DNA of 59,316 bases from Pseudomonadota bacterium (GTDB taxonomy: Bacteria > Pseudomonadota > Alphaproteobacteria > SP197). A program made the translations under genes and the position numbers. Where the stretch lies: the NCBI GenBank assembly GCA_039028155.1, contig JBCCIS010000032.1, forward strand, positions 1-59,316. The letters are read 5' to 3'. The notes beneath the pieces were generated by a model that did not search any database, was not told the origin of the DNA, and worked only from the letters and a program-made list of their open reading frames with translations. Shown here one piece after another: positions 26,041 to 35,171 of this stretch (the stretch's first letter is position 1; each line of letters begins with the position of its first letter).

Positions 26041-26679
26041 TCAGGGATCGAACGTAACCGTCTCGAAGGCGCGCGCCGTTTTGTCGTCGGGCCAGATGAC
26101 TGGATCGGACGGCGGCGTTCCGGCATCGGTCACAGTCGTGCCCTCGCCCGTCGCTGACAAAACGACGGTCCCCGCATCGGTCGTCACAGAGATCGAACCT
26201 TCCAGCAGCAGAACACCGTAGTTGCCGTCGATCGGGCCACCCCAGAACTGGGTGCCGCGAATGCCGACCACCGCCAGATTGGTTCTGACGGTGACGTTGT
26301 CGGGGTCCTGTTTGCCGATGTCACCGGTCGCCATCAGGAACGCGCCGGTGATCATGTCCAGCGTGCTGACGCTGTTGTCGCCATCGGGATCGTAGATGAA
26401 GTCGGTGACCTCGAGCACGGCGTTCTGGCCGAGCGTGACGACCGTGCCGTCGACAAACGTCACTTCAAGGCGCGCCTGGCGGCCCGTCGACAGCACATCG
26501 CCGTCAAAGATGTCCGAACCCGATTGAAGCGTGCGGTTTTCGTCGACGTTCTTGGCGGTTGCCTCGGCCTGCAGCCGTGTCACCTCGCCGACCGGCTCGG
26601 CGGCCATCGCTGGTGTTCCGACCGTCAGAGCCGCGGCAGCCACGATGACGACCGCAAGAAACCTTTGCAAAACAAGCAT
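26041..26679 (-). CDS. FecR-domain periplasmic protein
   Basis: A 212-residue protein with a signal peptide (MLVLQRFLAVVIVAAAALTV) and a FecR-like beta domain: GDVLSTGRQARLEVTFVDGT, VTLGQNAVLEV, VRTNLAVVGIRGTQFW. This layout resembles FecR-domain secreted proteins rather than the anti-sigma FecR that pairs with a TonB receptor; no sigma factor or receptor gene is near. Function unknown. The start at 26679 is preceded by GGAAGGA. Residues 60-110 include acidic Asp-rich loops that could bind cations (inference). Confidence 0.8.
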   Translation of the reverse strand: MLVLQRFLAVVIVAAAALTVGTPAMAAEPVGEVTRLQAEATAKNVDENRTLQSGSDIFDGDVLSTGRQARLEVTFVDGTVVTLGQNAVLEVTDFIYDPDGDNSVSTLDMITGAFLMATGDIGKQDPDNVTVRTNLAVVGIRGTQFWGGPIDGNYGVLLLEGSISVTTDAGTVVLSATGEGTTVTDAGTPPSDPVIWPDDKTARAFETVTFDP

Positions 26680-26903
26680 GTTCCTTCCCCCGTTTGACAC
26701 CCGCTAGATGGCACCGGCAGACCGGCAGGGCAACCCGGCGAAGTGTTGCATTAGGGTTTCAATGGTTCGCCGATCTGGCCCGATTGGATCATGGCGGCAC
26801 GTTAGGCCAAGCCTAGCGCGGATGCCGGACAAAGACAGCAGGTGTCAGCAGGTAGGCAAGCGGCCGCTGGCATCGCGCCCCAGAAGTTAGTAGGACTGGG
26901 GCC

Positions 26904-28115
26904 ATGACCGAGATGCCCCTTCAGCTCAGCAACCGGCAGGCCCGCCATCTGTTCATGGACCTGCAGGGTCTGGCCGATCCTTGCCACCTGAAGCTCACCA
27001 AGGACGCGCTCTATGACTTGATCGAGCGCATGGGCTTCGTCCAGCTCGACAGCATCTCGACCGTCGAGCGTGCCCATCATCTGACGCTCTATTCGCGCTA
27101 TCAGACCTATCGTCCGCGCCATCTGGAGCGGCTGATCGAAAAGGATCGGCTGCTGTTCGAGAACTGGACCCACGACGCGTCGGTCATCCCGACCCGGTTC
27201 TATCCCTATTGGAAGCACCGGTTCACGCGCCGCCGCGACGAGCTGCACGCCAACGCCTGGTTTAATGAACGAGTCGGCGAGAACGGCCATGAGGTCATCG
27301 CCAGGCTGATCGATCACGTGCGCGAAAACGGTCAATCGATGTCGCGCGACTTCACTGATGACGAGCACAACGGCGTCAAAGGCGGCTGGTGGCATTGGGG
27401 TCCGTCGAAAGCAGCGCTGGAGTACCTGTGGCTGACCGGCGAACTGGCCGTCGCCAAGCGCATCAACTTCCAGAAGGTCTATGACCTCGCCGAACGCATC
27501 ATCCCGGGCGAACATCACGAACCCGAACCGGATTGGCAGCAATGCGTCGACTGGCACTGCTCGGCGGCGCTCGACCGTCTGGGCACGGCAACGCCCGGCG
27601 AGCTCGCTCAGTTCTGGGACGCCTTTTCGCCGGATGTCGCGAAAACATGGTGCGCGGAAAACAAGGACCGGCTGCAGGTTGTCGAGGTCGCCCCGGCCGA
27701 CCGAGGCAAACCACGCGCGGCGTTCGCCTGGCGCGACCTGGAAGACCGACTGGCGCGCGTGCGCGAGCCGGCAGCGCGGTTGCGCTTCCTGAGCCCGTTC
27801 GATCCGGTCATTCGCGACCGCAACCGTGCCCAGCGCCTGTTTGGCTTCGACTATCGTTTCGAAGCCTTCGTACCCCAGGCGAAACGGCAATACGGCTACT
27901 ACGTGCTGCCGATCCTGGAGGGCGAGCGCTTTGTCGGCCGCATCGACATGAAACACCATCGCGCCGAGGGCCGGCTGGCGGTCAACGGCCTGTGGTGGGA
28001 ACCGAAGGTCAAGGCCGGCAAGGGTCGCGTCCTGGCGTGCCAGGCCGAATTGGAGCGCCTCCGGCGTTTCATCGGTGCCGAGACCATCGACGACAGCACC
28101 GGCCAGCTTAGCTGA
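26904..28115 (+). CDS. YcaQ-family winged-helix DNA glycosylase-like protein
   Basis: The 403-residue protein matches the HTH_42/YcaQ family: an N-terminal winged helix (LSNRQARHLFMDLQGL), the Gln47-x-Asp49 motif in FVQLDSI, RAHHLTLYSRY, and a C-terminal LSPFDPVIRDRNRAQRLFGFDY segment. In the characterised member the QxD residues excise interstrand crosslinks and alkylated bases. Length is normal. It is transcribed alone or with the following GNAT-like gene, 21 bp downstream. Damage specificity is inferred from family. Confidence 0.85.
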   Translation: MTEMPLQLSNRQARHLFMDLQGLADPCHLKLTKDALYDLIERMGFVQLDSISTVERAHHLTLYSRYQTYRPRHLERLIEKDRLLFENWTHDASVIPTRFYPYWKHRFTRRRDELHANAWFNERVGENGHEVIARLIDHVRENGQSMSRDFTDDEHNGVKGGWWHWGPSKAALEYLWLTGELAVAKRINFQKVYDLAERIIPGEHHEPEPDWQQCVDWHCSAALDRLGTATPGELAQFWDAFSPDVAKTWCAENKDRLQVVEVAPADRGKPRAAFAWRDLEDRLARVREPAARLRFLSPFDPVIRDRNRAQRLFGFDYRFEAFVPQAKRQYGYYVLPILEGERFVGRIDMKHHRAEGRLAVNGLWWEPKVKAGKGRVLACQAELERLRRFIGAETIDDSTGQLS

Positions 28116-28136
28116 TTCGTTTCGAAGGAATCCGAC

Positions 28137-28643
28137 ATGAACCATCACAAACCCTTCGTGCCGACCGCGTTCGACATACCGGAGAGGCTGGAAACCGATC
28201 GTTTCATCCTGCGCATGCTGACCATCCACGATCTGGTCAAGGACTACGACGCCGTCATGTCGAGCAAGGATCATCTGAAAGGCAGCTACAGTGACGTCTC
28301 CGGCAGCACCTGGCCGGAAGGGCTGACGCTGGAAGAAGACCTGGTCGATCTGGCCTGGCATCAGCGCGAGTTCACGATCCGCTCCTCGTTCGCTTACACC
28401 ATGATGGCGCCGGACGAGTCGGTCTGCCTGGGCTGTGTCTATATCAATCCCAGCATCAAGCAGGGTTATGACGCCATGGTCGTGCTGTGGGTCCGCGCGT
28501 CCGAGCTGGACAGCGGTCTCGACGACGAACTCTATGCGAATGTCAAAGCGTGGATCACTCGGGACTGGCCGTTCGAGAACGTCGCCTATCCCGGTCGCGA
28601 CATCAGCGCCGCCGACTGGAACGCCCTCTCTGACAAGGCGTGA
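28137..28643 (+). CDS. GNAT-fold acetyltransferase-like protein
   Basis: The 168-residue product begins like a GNAT protein (ERLETDRFILRML) and has a central strand AYTMMAPDESVCLGCVYINP, but the acetyl-CoA loop (R/QxxGxG/A) is not seen; the matching region reads MVVLWVRASELDSGLDDELY. It may be a degenerate GNAT that binds without transferring, or a distinct subfamily. GAAGGAA precedes the ATG. It follows the YcaQ-like gene and ends just before the convergent GcvT-like gene. Confidence 0.68.
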   Translation: MNHHKPFVPTAFDIPERLETDRFILRMLTIHDLVKDYDAVMSSKDHLKGSYSDVSGSTWPEGLTLEEDLVDLAWHQREFTIRSSFAYTMMAPDESVCLGCVYINPSIKQGYDAMVVLWVRASELDSGLDDELYANVKAWITRDWPFENVAYPGRDISAADWNALSDKA

Positions 28644-28667
28644 AGCCCGCCCGGCGGCAGGGCGCCG

Positions 28668-29831
28668 TCAGGGAATTGTCTTGTCCAGGCCGCGCGCGAT
28701 CTTCTTTTCTGGATCGTAGAACGGCAGATCGACGATCTCGCAGGCATGGCTCGTTCCGTCCTGCTTTCCCAGGGTCAATCGGCGACCCGACCAGTCGCCC
28801 GCTTCGCCGAACTGCACGTAGCCGATATTGGTCTTGAGAAAGGGCGAATAGGCGCCGGCGGTCGTGCGCCCGACCACCCGGTCACCGTCAAGCACGTCGC
28901 CGTTCATGACCGGCATCGCGTCTGTCGATTTCACGCCATAGATCCGCGTCGCCCGGTCGGCATCGACCAAGGCGTCGCGACCGATGAAGTCGTTCTTGTC
29001 CATGTCGATGAAGCGTTCCAGCCCGGCCTGGAACGGCGTCATGGACCAATCCATGTCGGTGATGTTGTCCAGGATGCCGGCCTCCAAGCGACGAATCTCC
29101 ATTGAGCTACCGCTGGAAAACGCCATGCCGTGCGGCTCGCCGGCCGCCGTCAGATGATCCCACAGCCGCTGATATTCTGTCTTATCGCCCTGGCTATAGA
29201 CCTCGTAGCCAAGCTCGCCGGTCCAGCCGGTCCGTGAGACATAGAGCTCCTGGCCGCCCAGGTCGAAGAAGCCAGCATGGAAGTACCCCATGCTCTCGTC
29301 GATGGCGCCGTCGGACGCCGCGCGCATGATCTCCAACGATGCCGGTCCTTGGATCTGGAGCACCCGCGACTTCGGATCGCTGACCGTGATGTCGTAACCG
29401 CCGCTGTGGGCGACCAGCCAGGTCTCCAGCGCGCCGTCGGGCTGCACATACCAGAAGCGGTTCTCTGCGAGCTTGAACAAAAGCCCATCCATGAAAATGC
29501 CGCCTTGCGGTGTGCAGGCGATCGCGTAACGCCCGCGCCCTTCCTTCAGCGTCCCGACGTGCCGGGCGAAGACCTTTTCCAGGAACGGCACGACGTCGGG
29601 CCCCGAGATCTCTACCGGCCGCTCCGGCACGTCGTAGATCGCTGCCCGGCGCCGCAGCGCCCAATACTTCTCAGCGGGATCGTCGCCATTGAACATCGGA
29701 TAGAGGCGCCCGGCGTAGACACCGCACACCATGTCCGGCCTGCTGTAGCAGGGAAAGTAGGGCGACTGCTCGAACCGCCTGGCGCTGATGGGTACGGTCC
29801 GGCTGGCATCGCCGTGAATGGACTCGCTCAT
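28668..29831 (-). CDS. GcvT-family methyltransferase, DmdA/aminomethyltransferase-like
   Basis: A 387-residue folate-dependent enzyme of the GcvT fold: YDVPERPVEISGPDVVPFLEKV, RYAIACTPQGGIFMDGLLFKL, VLQIQGPASLEIM, VSRTGWTGELGYEVY and FIGRDALV. The sequence between the N-terminal extension and DVPER resembles the DMSP demethylase group as much as glycine-cleavage T protein, and no gcvH or gcvP is nearby. It probably takes a methyl or methylene group from a methylated compound to THF; the compound is unknown. GGAGG precedes the ATG. A LysR regulator is divergent. Confidence 0.8.
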   Translation of the reverse strand: MSESIHGDASRTVPISARRFEQSPYFPCYSRPDMVCGVYAGRLYPMFNGDDPAEKYWALRRRAAIYDVPERPVEISGPDVVPFLEKVFARHVGTLKEGRGRYAIACTPQGGIFMDGLLFKLAENRFWYVQPDGALETWLVAHSGGYDITVSDPKSRVLQIQGPASLEIMRAASDGAIDESMGYFHAGFFDLGGQELYVSRTGWTGELGYEVYSQGDKTEYQRLWDHLTAAGEPHGMAFSSGSSMEIRRLEAGILDNITDMDWSMTPFQAGLERFIDMDKNDFIGRDALVDADRATRIYGVKSTDAMPVMNGDVLDGDRVVGRTTAGAYSPFLKTNIGYVQFGEAGDWSGRRLTLGKQDGTSHACEIVDLPFYDPEKKIARGLDKTIP

Positions 29832-29976
29832 GGCACTTCACCTCCCATAGCTACAGAATGAAGGTTTTCTTACCGAGAAGGACATGTTGAGGAACCGGAT
29901 GGCCAACAACAAAGATCGCCTCAGTATCGACAGAAGGCGGGATTTACCAAGGCATTTGTGCTGACGTTAGAAGTTA

Positions 29977-29982
29977 GATAAT
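29977..29982 (+). promoter_or_regulatory. Candidate -10 box of a near-leaderless lysR transcript
   Basis: GATAAT lies 10 bp before the lysR ATG at 29992, and the intervening CTTACCTTT is not a ribosome site. Transcription would start within about 3 nt of the ATG. A -35 element is not clear (TTTGTG near 29955). Confidence 0.35.
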
Positions 29983-29991
29983 CTTACCTTT

Positions 29992-30909
29992 ATGGAATCC
30001 TGGCTGCCGTCCCTAAACGCGCTGCGCGCCTTTGAGACTGTGGCGCGACATCTGAACTACCGCAAAGCCGCCGAAGAGCTCAGCGTCAGTCCGGCCGCGG
30101 TCAAGCAGCTCGTGCGCAAGCTCGAAGAGACGATGGGGACAGCGCTGCTTGAGCGCCGCGGACGCGGTCTCGCGCTGACCGAGACCGGCGCTGCGGCACT
30201 TCACGATCTTTCCAGGGGGTTTCGCCAGATCATCGATGCGGTCGAGACGATGCGTCACGCCGATGGCGGCGGGCGTCTTATCGTCACGAGCGATCCATCC
30301 TTCGCGGCAGTCTGGCTCGTCCCCCGCCTGGAGTCCTTCAAAGCGGACAACCCGGGCATCGACGTGTTGGTCGACTCCTCGACACAGATCGCCGACCTCA
30401 GAAGCGGGGCGGCCGATATCGCCATTCGCTTCGGCGTGCCGCGTGACGAAAGCCTCCACTGCCAGCGTCTGTTCGATGAAACGTTCGCCGCCTATTGCAG
30501 CCCCTCCCTGGCCAATGGCGAGCCAGGTCTGCGGCGCATCGAAGATCTCGAACGGGTGCCTTTGCTGCGTTGGGATCTCTCGCAGTCCCGCTGGGCGTCG
30601 GTCACGGCCCAATGGAACAGCTGGCGTCACTGGCTCGGCGAAGTCGGCGCGCCGCATGTTCGGCCCAGCCACGGGCTGCGCTTCAGCGACTACAATCTGG
30701 CACTTCAGGCGGCCATTGCCGGTCAGGGCGTTGTCCTGGGAAGCGCGCCCATTCTGCGCGATCTCGTCGACGCCAAGCTGCTCGTCAACCCACTTCCCCA
30801 AATCGCCGTTACCGACATCGGCTACGACCTCGTCACGACACCGGGCGCCGTCGCGCGGCCGGAGGTCGCGCGTTTCCGCGATTGGATCGTCGCGCAGTCA
30901 TCCTCGTGA
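29992..30909 (+). CDS. LysR-family regulator, GcvA-like
   Basis: The 305-residue protein has a classic LysR N-terminus (PSLNALRAFETVARHLNYRK, then AAEELSVSPAAVKQLVRKLE) and a PBP2 effector domain starting near residue 95 (LIVTSDPSFAAVWLVPRLESF). The GcvA-like group often controls a divergent metabolic gene; here that is the GcvT/DmdA-like gene, with 160 bp between the starts. No ribosome site precedes the ATG. The effector is probably the compound processed by that enzyme (inference). Confidence 0.9.
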   Translation: MESWLPSLNALRAFETVARHLNYRKAAEELSVSPAAVKQLVRKLEETMGTALLERRGRGLALTETGAAALHDLSRGFRQIIDAVETMRHADGGGRLIVTSDPSFAAVWLVPRLESFKADNPGIDVLVDSSTQIADLRSGAADIAIRFGVPRDESLHCQRLFDETFAAYCSPSLANGEPGLRRIEDLERVPLLRWDLSQSRWASVTAQWNSWRHWLGEVGAPHVRPSHGLRFSDYNLALQAAIAGQGVVLGSAPILRDLVDAKLLVNPLPQIAVTDIGYDLVTTPGAVARPEVARFRDWIVAQSSS

Positions 30910-31040
30910 TCAGCCGTCGTCAGCACCCCGCGAGGGGACCAGCGCTTAGAGAGGGGGCGCGGTTGAACCCCATGCGGGGAAACGCCGAATCGACTTCGAA
31001 ACTCCCACGTCTTTCGGCTGCCTCTATACCGTGGCGTTGG

Positions 31041-32621
31041 TCAGGCAAGGTTGAAGTGCCCCGGCGCGATGATGCCATTTGGATCGAGAACCGACTTGAT
31101 ATCCCGTGTGACCTGCCAGAACACGTCGTCTGGATCGACGGCAAGATCCATGAAACCGACAAACAGGCGGTTGGGATGGAACCCGGCCTTCATGAATGCC
31201 TGATTGAGTTCCTTGGCCAGAGCATATGATTCGTCACGCGCTTCATCATCATTGCGATCGAAATGGGTCGAGATGCTGAACTGGGTGGTCTTGTCATCCA
31301 CGAGCCCGAACGCGTAACTCGCCTCCACCTTCTTGTAGTGCGCGTTGACCTCGTGGACGATGGCGTCCGCCTCTTGTACCAGCTTGACGTCCATTGGAAC
31401 GGTCGGGACGATGAAGTGCATGCCGATATCGGTGTGATCGGGGTTAGTCCAACCGTCGGGAAGCTCGGTCGCGGTCGACCAGTAAAGGCTCATCAGCGTC
31501 TGATCGGTCGGCTCTCCCAGGGCCATGCCGTAAAACCCGGCGCAAGACTTCACAAAGCAATGCATCTTCTTCCAGCCGACAAGCTTGGTGGCAGAGAGCC
31601 CAAGCGAAATCAGCCCGTCGGTGACATAGAACGTCCTCCCATAGGGCCGCAGCGCCCTCAGGGCTCTTCGCGCTGCCCTCACATGATGTTTGGAGCCGCC
31701 GATGTTCGAAAAGATCATGCCGTCGCCGAAGGTGTAGCGGTCAAGAAACGCCATGACCTCCTCGCGGCTTAACTGAACTCCCTGGTCCTCAAGCTCTTGA
31801 TGGAGCACCGGAGCGAGACCGTTCTGCACGCGCAGTTTTTCATAGTAATGGGTCACCGAGGTCACGACGTTCCGTTGTTTGAGTTTCTTGAGCGCTCCAA
31901 TCGCCTCACCAAGGTGGTCTTTGCTCTTCAGAACGGTGATAAACATGCAGTTCTTTTCCGGCCGTGGCAGCAGCTGGACCGTGGCGCGGACAACGATGCC
32001 GAAATTCGACTGCAGAAACATCCGAAGATAGGAAGGGCCAATACCATCGGGAAACGTATGGACTGCTCTACACCCCTCGTAGTGCCCAAAGCCGGTCTTG
32101 AACATCCGGCCATCCCCTAAGATGATCTCAAGATTAGTCAGTTGCTTGAAGCGCTCTACATTGTACCCCACGCCCTTATCGAGCGCGTTTCCCAAGACGC
32201 TCGTTTCTGCGCCGGACCCCGTTGAGTCACAGATATAGCCCGAGCCGTTCTCTTGGAGATGCGTGAAGAGCTGACGCTGCGTAACGCCAGGTTCGATAAT
32301 CGCGTAACCGAAATCCTCATTCACGTCGATGATCTTGTTCATCCGATGGAGGTCGACAAGCACGAGCCCGCCTCGCGTCGACAGCTTGGACCCAAGCCCC
32401 CAGGACTTCCCCGTACTGTATGGTTGCAAACCGACTTTGAACCGGTTCGCGGCCAGGACGATGTGGCGCACCTCTTCAGCCGATTCAGGATAGAGGATCA
32501 GGGGCACGTCGACGTCATATGACGTGACGTTCTCCACCTGCTTAGCAATCTCGTCTTTTCCCGCCAGAATCTGTTCCGGTTGCAACAGGTCTTTCACGTC
32601 CGAGACAAAATCTTCAAGCAT
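31041..32621 (-). CDS. VAO-type FAD-binding oxidase/dehydrogenase
   Basis: A 526-residue flavoprotein of the vanillyl-alcohol oxidase/4-cresol dehydrogenase family. The PP-loop FAD domain shows PLILYPESAEEVRHIVLAAN, YSTGKSWGLGSKL, YAIIEPGVTQRQL, GSGAETSVLGNALDKGVGY and FGHYEGC; the C-terminal cap ends in FVGFMDLAVDPDDVF and LDPNGIIAPG. It would oxidise a phenolic or related alcohol/amine; no cytochrome partner gene is adjacent. Sampled parts look a little lower in GC than the rest of the window, not enough to argue transfer. The ATG at 32621 has AGAGGG upstream. An MFS exporter gene lies upstream. Confidence 0.87.
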   Translation of the reverse strand: MLEDFVSDVKDLLQPEQILAGKDEIAKQVENVTSYDVDVPLILYPESAEEVRHIVLAANRFKVGLQPYSTGKSWGLGSKLSTRGGLVLVDLHRMNKIIDVNEDFGYAIIEPGVTQRQLFTHLQENGSGYICDSTGSGAETSVLGNALDKGVGYNVERFKQLTNLEIILGDGRMFKTGFGHYEGCRAVHTFPDGIGPSYLRMFLQSNFGIVVRATVQLLPRPEKNCMFITVLKSKDHLGEAIGALKKLKQRNVVTSVTHYYEKLRVQNGLAPVLHQELEDQGVQLSREEVMAFLDRYTFGDGMIFSNIGGSKHHVRAARRALRALRPYGRTFYVTDGLISLGLSATKLVGWKKMHCFVKSCAGFYGMALGEPTDQTLMSLYWSTATELPDGWTNPDHTDIGMHFIVPTVPMDVKLVQEADAIVHEVNAHYKKVEASYAFGLVDDKTTQFSISTHFDRNDDEARDESYALAKELNQAFMKAGFHPNRLFVGFMDLAVDPDDVFWQVTRDIKSVLDPNGIIAPGHFNLA

Positions 32622-32806
32622 TGGCCCTCTTGAGCATCCTCCGTCATCAGGGTCGGACTGAATCAAACTCCTCCTGATCGAGCGCCATGCCCGATCCCTC
32701 GCTGGCTGGGTTCAAATCGTCCGAGCATCGTCCCGGCGATAGGCCGGCCGCATCACCGCAGCCGGTGAGCAATACCGGGCAACTCTACCAAGTCGCGCTT
32801 TACGGG

Positions 32807-34162
32807 TCAGTCCACACCGCGGCGCCGTTGTTCGATCGCCGCCCAGCCGAACAACAACGTCACGAGCATCAGCGCGGCCGTCACCAGAAAGACAATCGCG
32901 AAGCTGCCGGTCGCCACGACAACCGTGCTGGAAATCGACACGGCGGCCGTCCCGCCAACAAGGCGCGACGTCGCGCTGATGCCGCTGGCCTGACCCTGCT
33001 TTTCCGGCGCCACCGAATTGGCGATCAAACGCAATGCCGGGACATAACAAAACGGCATGCTAAGGCCCCAGCCGATCAGGCCGGGCAACAGCAGGAGATA
33101 ATCGTCCCACGTGGATGCCACGCCAAGCCAGGCCATCGCCACGGTGGCGACCGCCAGACCGGCCAGGACAGGTCGCCTGGCGCCGTGTTTGTCGGCGATG
33201 CGGCCCACGGGGCCAGTGAGAATGGGGAAACCCGCCACCGCAACCAACAGCGCAAACCCGGTAGTCAGTGGGCTCATGCCCAAAGCATCCTGGAGATAAA
33301 CCGCGCCAAAGACGACGACGACAAGCTTGCAGTACTGACCGATGAAGAGCACCAAGGTCGTTGCGCTGAACGAGGCGGAACGAAAAAGATCGACCTCCAG
33401 CAAGGGCGTCTCGGTCCTGCTTTCAATCACGACGAAGAGCACAATGGCGACGAGGCCGCCCACGATCAGGCCGAGAATGACGGGCTGCGTCCAGCCCCAG
33501 CTCGCGCCCTGCATGACGGCGAAGGTGACCATGCCCAGGCCGGCGACCAGCGTGACAAGACCGGCGTAATCCAGGCGCGGCCGCTCGCTGTCACGCGGCG
33601 GGTCGTCCCAGGCAAACGTGATGACGACGATGATCCCGAGCACCACGGGCACGTTGATCCAGAAGATCCACGGCCACGACAGCAGTTCGGTCAGCAGACC
33701 GCCGACCAGCGGACCGGTCGCCATGAATATGGTGGCAATGGCGCCGTAGACACCAATGGCCATGCCGCGTTGCTCGGGCGGGAAGGCAACCGCGACCATG
33801 GCCATGGAGGCCGGGAATAAGACGGCCGCGCCGAGTCCCTGAACGGCACGCGCCGCGATCAGGACCGCGCCATCGGAGGCGAAACCGCAGACCACCGAAG
33901 CCAAGCCGAACAGAGTTCCGCCAACCAAGACAACGTTCTTGAAGCCGATGATGTCGCCCAACTTGCCGCAAACCGCGGCGAATGCCGTGAAGGCTAGGAA
34001 GTAGACGCTGATAACCCAGTGGGCCTGGGTCTGAGTCATACCAAGGTCCTGCCGCATGGACGGCAGGGCAACACCGACCACCGTCTCGTCGAGCAGCAAC
34101 AGCCCGGCAACCGCGCCCAAGGCGATCAACACCCACCACTTGCGGCTTTCGCTGCTGATCAC
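32807..34162 (-). CDS. MFS drug/metabolite exporter (DHA2-like)
   Basis: A 451-residue membrane protein with the DHA2/EmrB signature LLLLDETVVGVALPSM in the first helix, GKLGDIIGFKNVVLVGG (motif A), ARAVQGLGAAVLFPASM, and GPLVGGLLTELLSWPWIFWINVP (motif C). Many hydrophobic segments suggest 12-14 helices. The family exports drugs or metabolites by proton antiport. It sits upstream of the VAO-type gene on the same strand with a 185-bp gap, so a shared pathway is possible but not shown. Confidence 0.88.
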   Translation of the reverse strand: MISSESRKWWVLIALGAVAGLLLLDETVVGVALPSMRQDLGMTQTQAHWVISVYFLAFTAFAAVCGKLGDIIGFKNVVLVGGTLFGLASVVCGFASDGAVLIAARAVQGLGAAVLFPASMAMVAVAFPPEQRGMAIGVYGAIATIFMATGPLVGGLLTELLSWPWIFWINVPVVLGIIVVITFAWDDPPRDSERPRLDYAGLVTLVAGLGMVTFAVMQGASWGWTQPVILGLIVGGLVAIVLFVVIESRTETPLLEVDLFRSASFSATTLVLFIGQYCKLVVVVFGAVYLQDALGMSPLTTGFALLVAVAGFPILTGPVGRIADKHGARRPVLAGLAVATVAMAWLGVASTWDDYLLLLPGLIGWGLSMPFCYVPALRLIANSVAPEKQGQASGISATSRLVGGTAAVSISSTVVVATGSFAIVFLVTAALMLVTLLFGWAAIEQRRRGVD

Positions 34163-34236
34163 GTGACGTACCCCCGATCCCCTATCGACAGCCGCGCGGC
34201 GTTTCGACCCTCGGTATCGACGTGTCGTGACACCTT

Positions 34237-34361
34237 AGAGCGGATCGCAATTAATCAGAGCCATCGAGCGGCTCTCGTTAATCGCGTGAATCCGCTCTCG
34301 ATCACATAATTAGAGCAGATTCACGCATTCTATCTAGATCGCAAGCGATTCAGATAGAATG
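34237..34361. repeat. Intergenic palindromic repeat, family 1 copy B
   Basis: AGAGCGGAT (34237-34245) pairs with ATCCGCTCT (34290-34298) around an inner stem; GTGAATCCGCTCT (34286-34298) can instead pair with AGAGCAGATTCAC (34312-34324); and GCATTCTATCT (34325-34335) pairs with AGATAGAATGC (34351-34361). The middle segment shares a 17-nt identical core with the copy at 4202-4279. The alternative pairings are mutually exclusive. The rest of 34163-34406 holds nothing recognisable. Confidence 0.75.
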
Positions 34362-34406
34362 CGATCTGCTCTGGTCGCCTTCCGTCGCGGGAGAAGCAGA
34401 GAGGCC

Positions 34407-35171
34407 CTAAATGCCGACCACCGGATCACCGCCGTTGGGACACAACACCTGGCCGGTGTAATAGGCACCGTCGGGCGACATCAGAAAGACAGCCGTGGCG
34501 GCGATCTCGTCGGGTTCGGCCCAGCGCTTGATCAGGTTGTCCTGGGCTTCCTCGTGCACTGCGTCGATACCGTGCGCCATGGTCATCGGCGTCTTCACCA
34601 CACCCGGCGCGATGGCGTTGACCTGGATACCCGATGGCGCCAGTTCCTTGGCCCAGGCCTTGGTCAGGCCAATCAGTGCCGCCTTGGCGCCCGAATAGTG
34701 CGACCCCGAGGTAAACCCGACCTGCCCCCGGTTGGACGCGATGTTGACGATGCGACCGAAGCCGCGCTGCTTCATGCCCGGCACCACCATCTGTGTGACC
34801 TGAAAGGCGCCCTTCACGTGCACAGCGAACATGCGGTCGAAGTCTTCCTCCGTGACATCGACCAGGTCACCCGGTCCCATCAACCCGACGCCGGCGTTGT
34901 TGACCAGAAGGGCGACATCGCCCAACTGGGCGACGGCGTCATCGTAGGTCGAGCGCATCGCCGCTGCATCGCGGATATCGACGGCTATGGTTGCGACATC
35001 GACGCCGAGGTCGCGGATTTCCGTTGCGGTCGCCGCGAGCTTGTCGGTCTTGATGTCGTGCAGGATGATCGACGCGCCTTGCTCGGCCAGCCGGTAGGCG
35101 ATCGCCTTGCCGATACCGTCCGCCGAGCCGGTCACCAATGCAACGAGCCCGACGAGCGCCCGGTCCATCAT
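34407..35171 (-). CDS. SDR-family oxidoreductase
   Basis: A 254-residue classical [15 protein letters not shown] cofactor loop near residue 15, Asp in LHDIKTD suggesting NAD preference, [32 protein letters not shown] with catalytic Ser, Tyr and Lys, and an SDR C-terminus. Substrate unknown. Its ATG overlaps the lysK stop (ATGA), so it is translationally coupled to a lysyl-tRNA synthetase, an unrelated partner by function. An ATG one codon later is an equal start. Confidence 0.88.
   Translation of the reverse strand: MMDRALVGLVALVTGSADGIGKAIAYRLAEQGASIILHDIKTDKLAATATEIRDLGVDVATIAVDIRDAAAMRSTYDDAVAQLGDVALLVNNAGVGLMGPGDLVDVTEEDFDRMFAVHVKGAFQVTQMVVPGMKQRGFGRIVNIASNRGQVGFTSGSHYSGAKAALIGLTKAWAKELAPSGIQVNAIAPGVVKTPMTMAHGIDAVHEEAQDNLIKRWAEPDEIAATAVFLMSPDGAYYTGQVLCPNGGDPVVGI

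Noticed and set aside
26802-28361. 519-codon minus-strand frame opposite the YcaQ-like gene
   Set aside because: The plus strand has the QxD motif and clear family signatures; the opposite frame has none.
31041-32621. Horizontal transfer of the VAO-type gene from its GC content
   Set aside because: Sampled lines are only slightly lower in GC and some neighbouring lines are similar, so composition alone does not support it.
32687-33820. 377-codon plus-strand frame opposite the MFS gene
   Set aside because: Composition is dominated by Arg, Gln, His, Asp and Gly, the mirror of a hydrophobic membrane protein.
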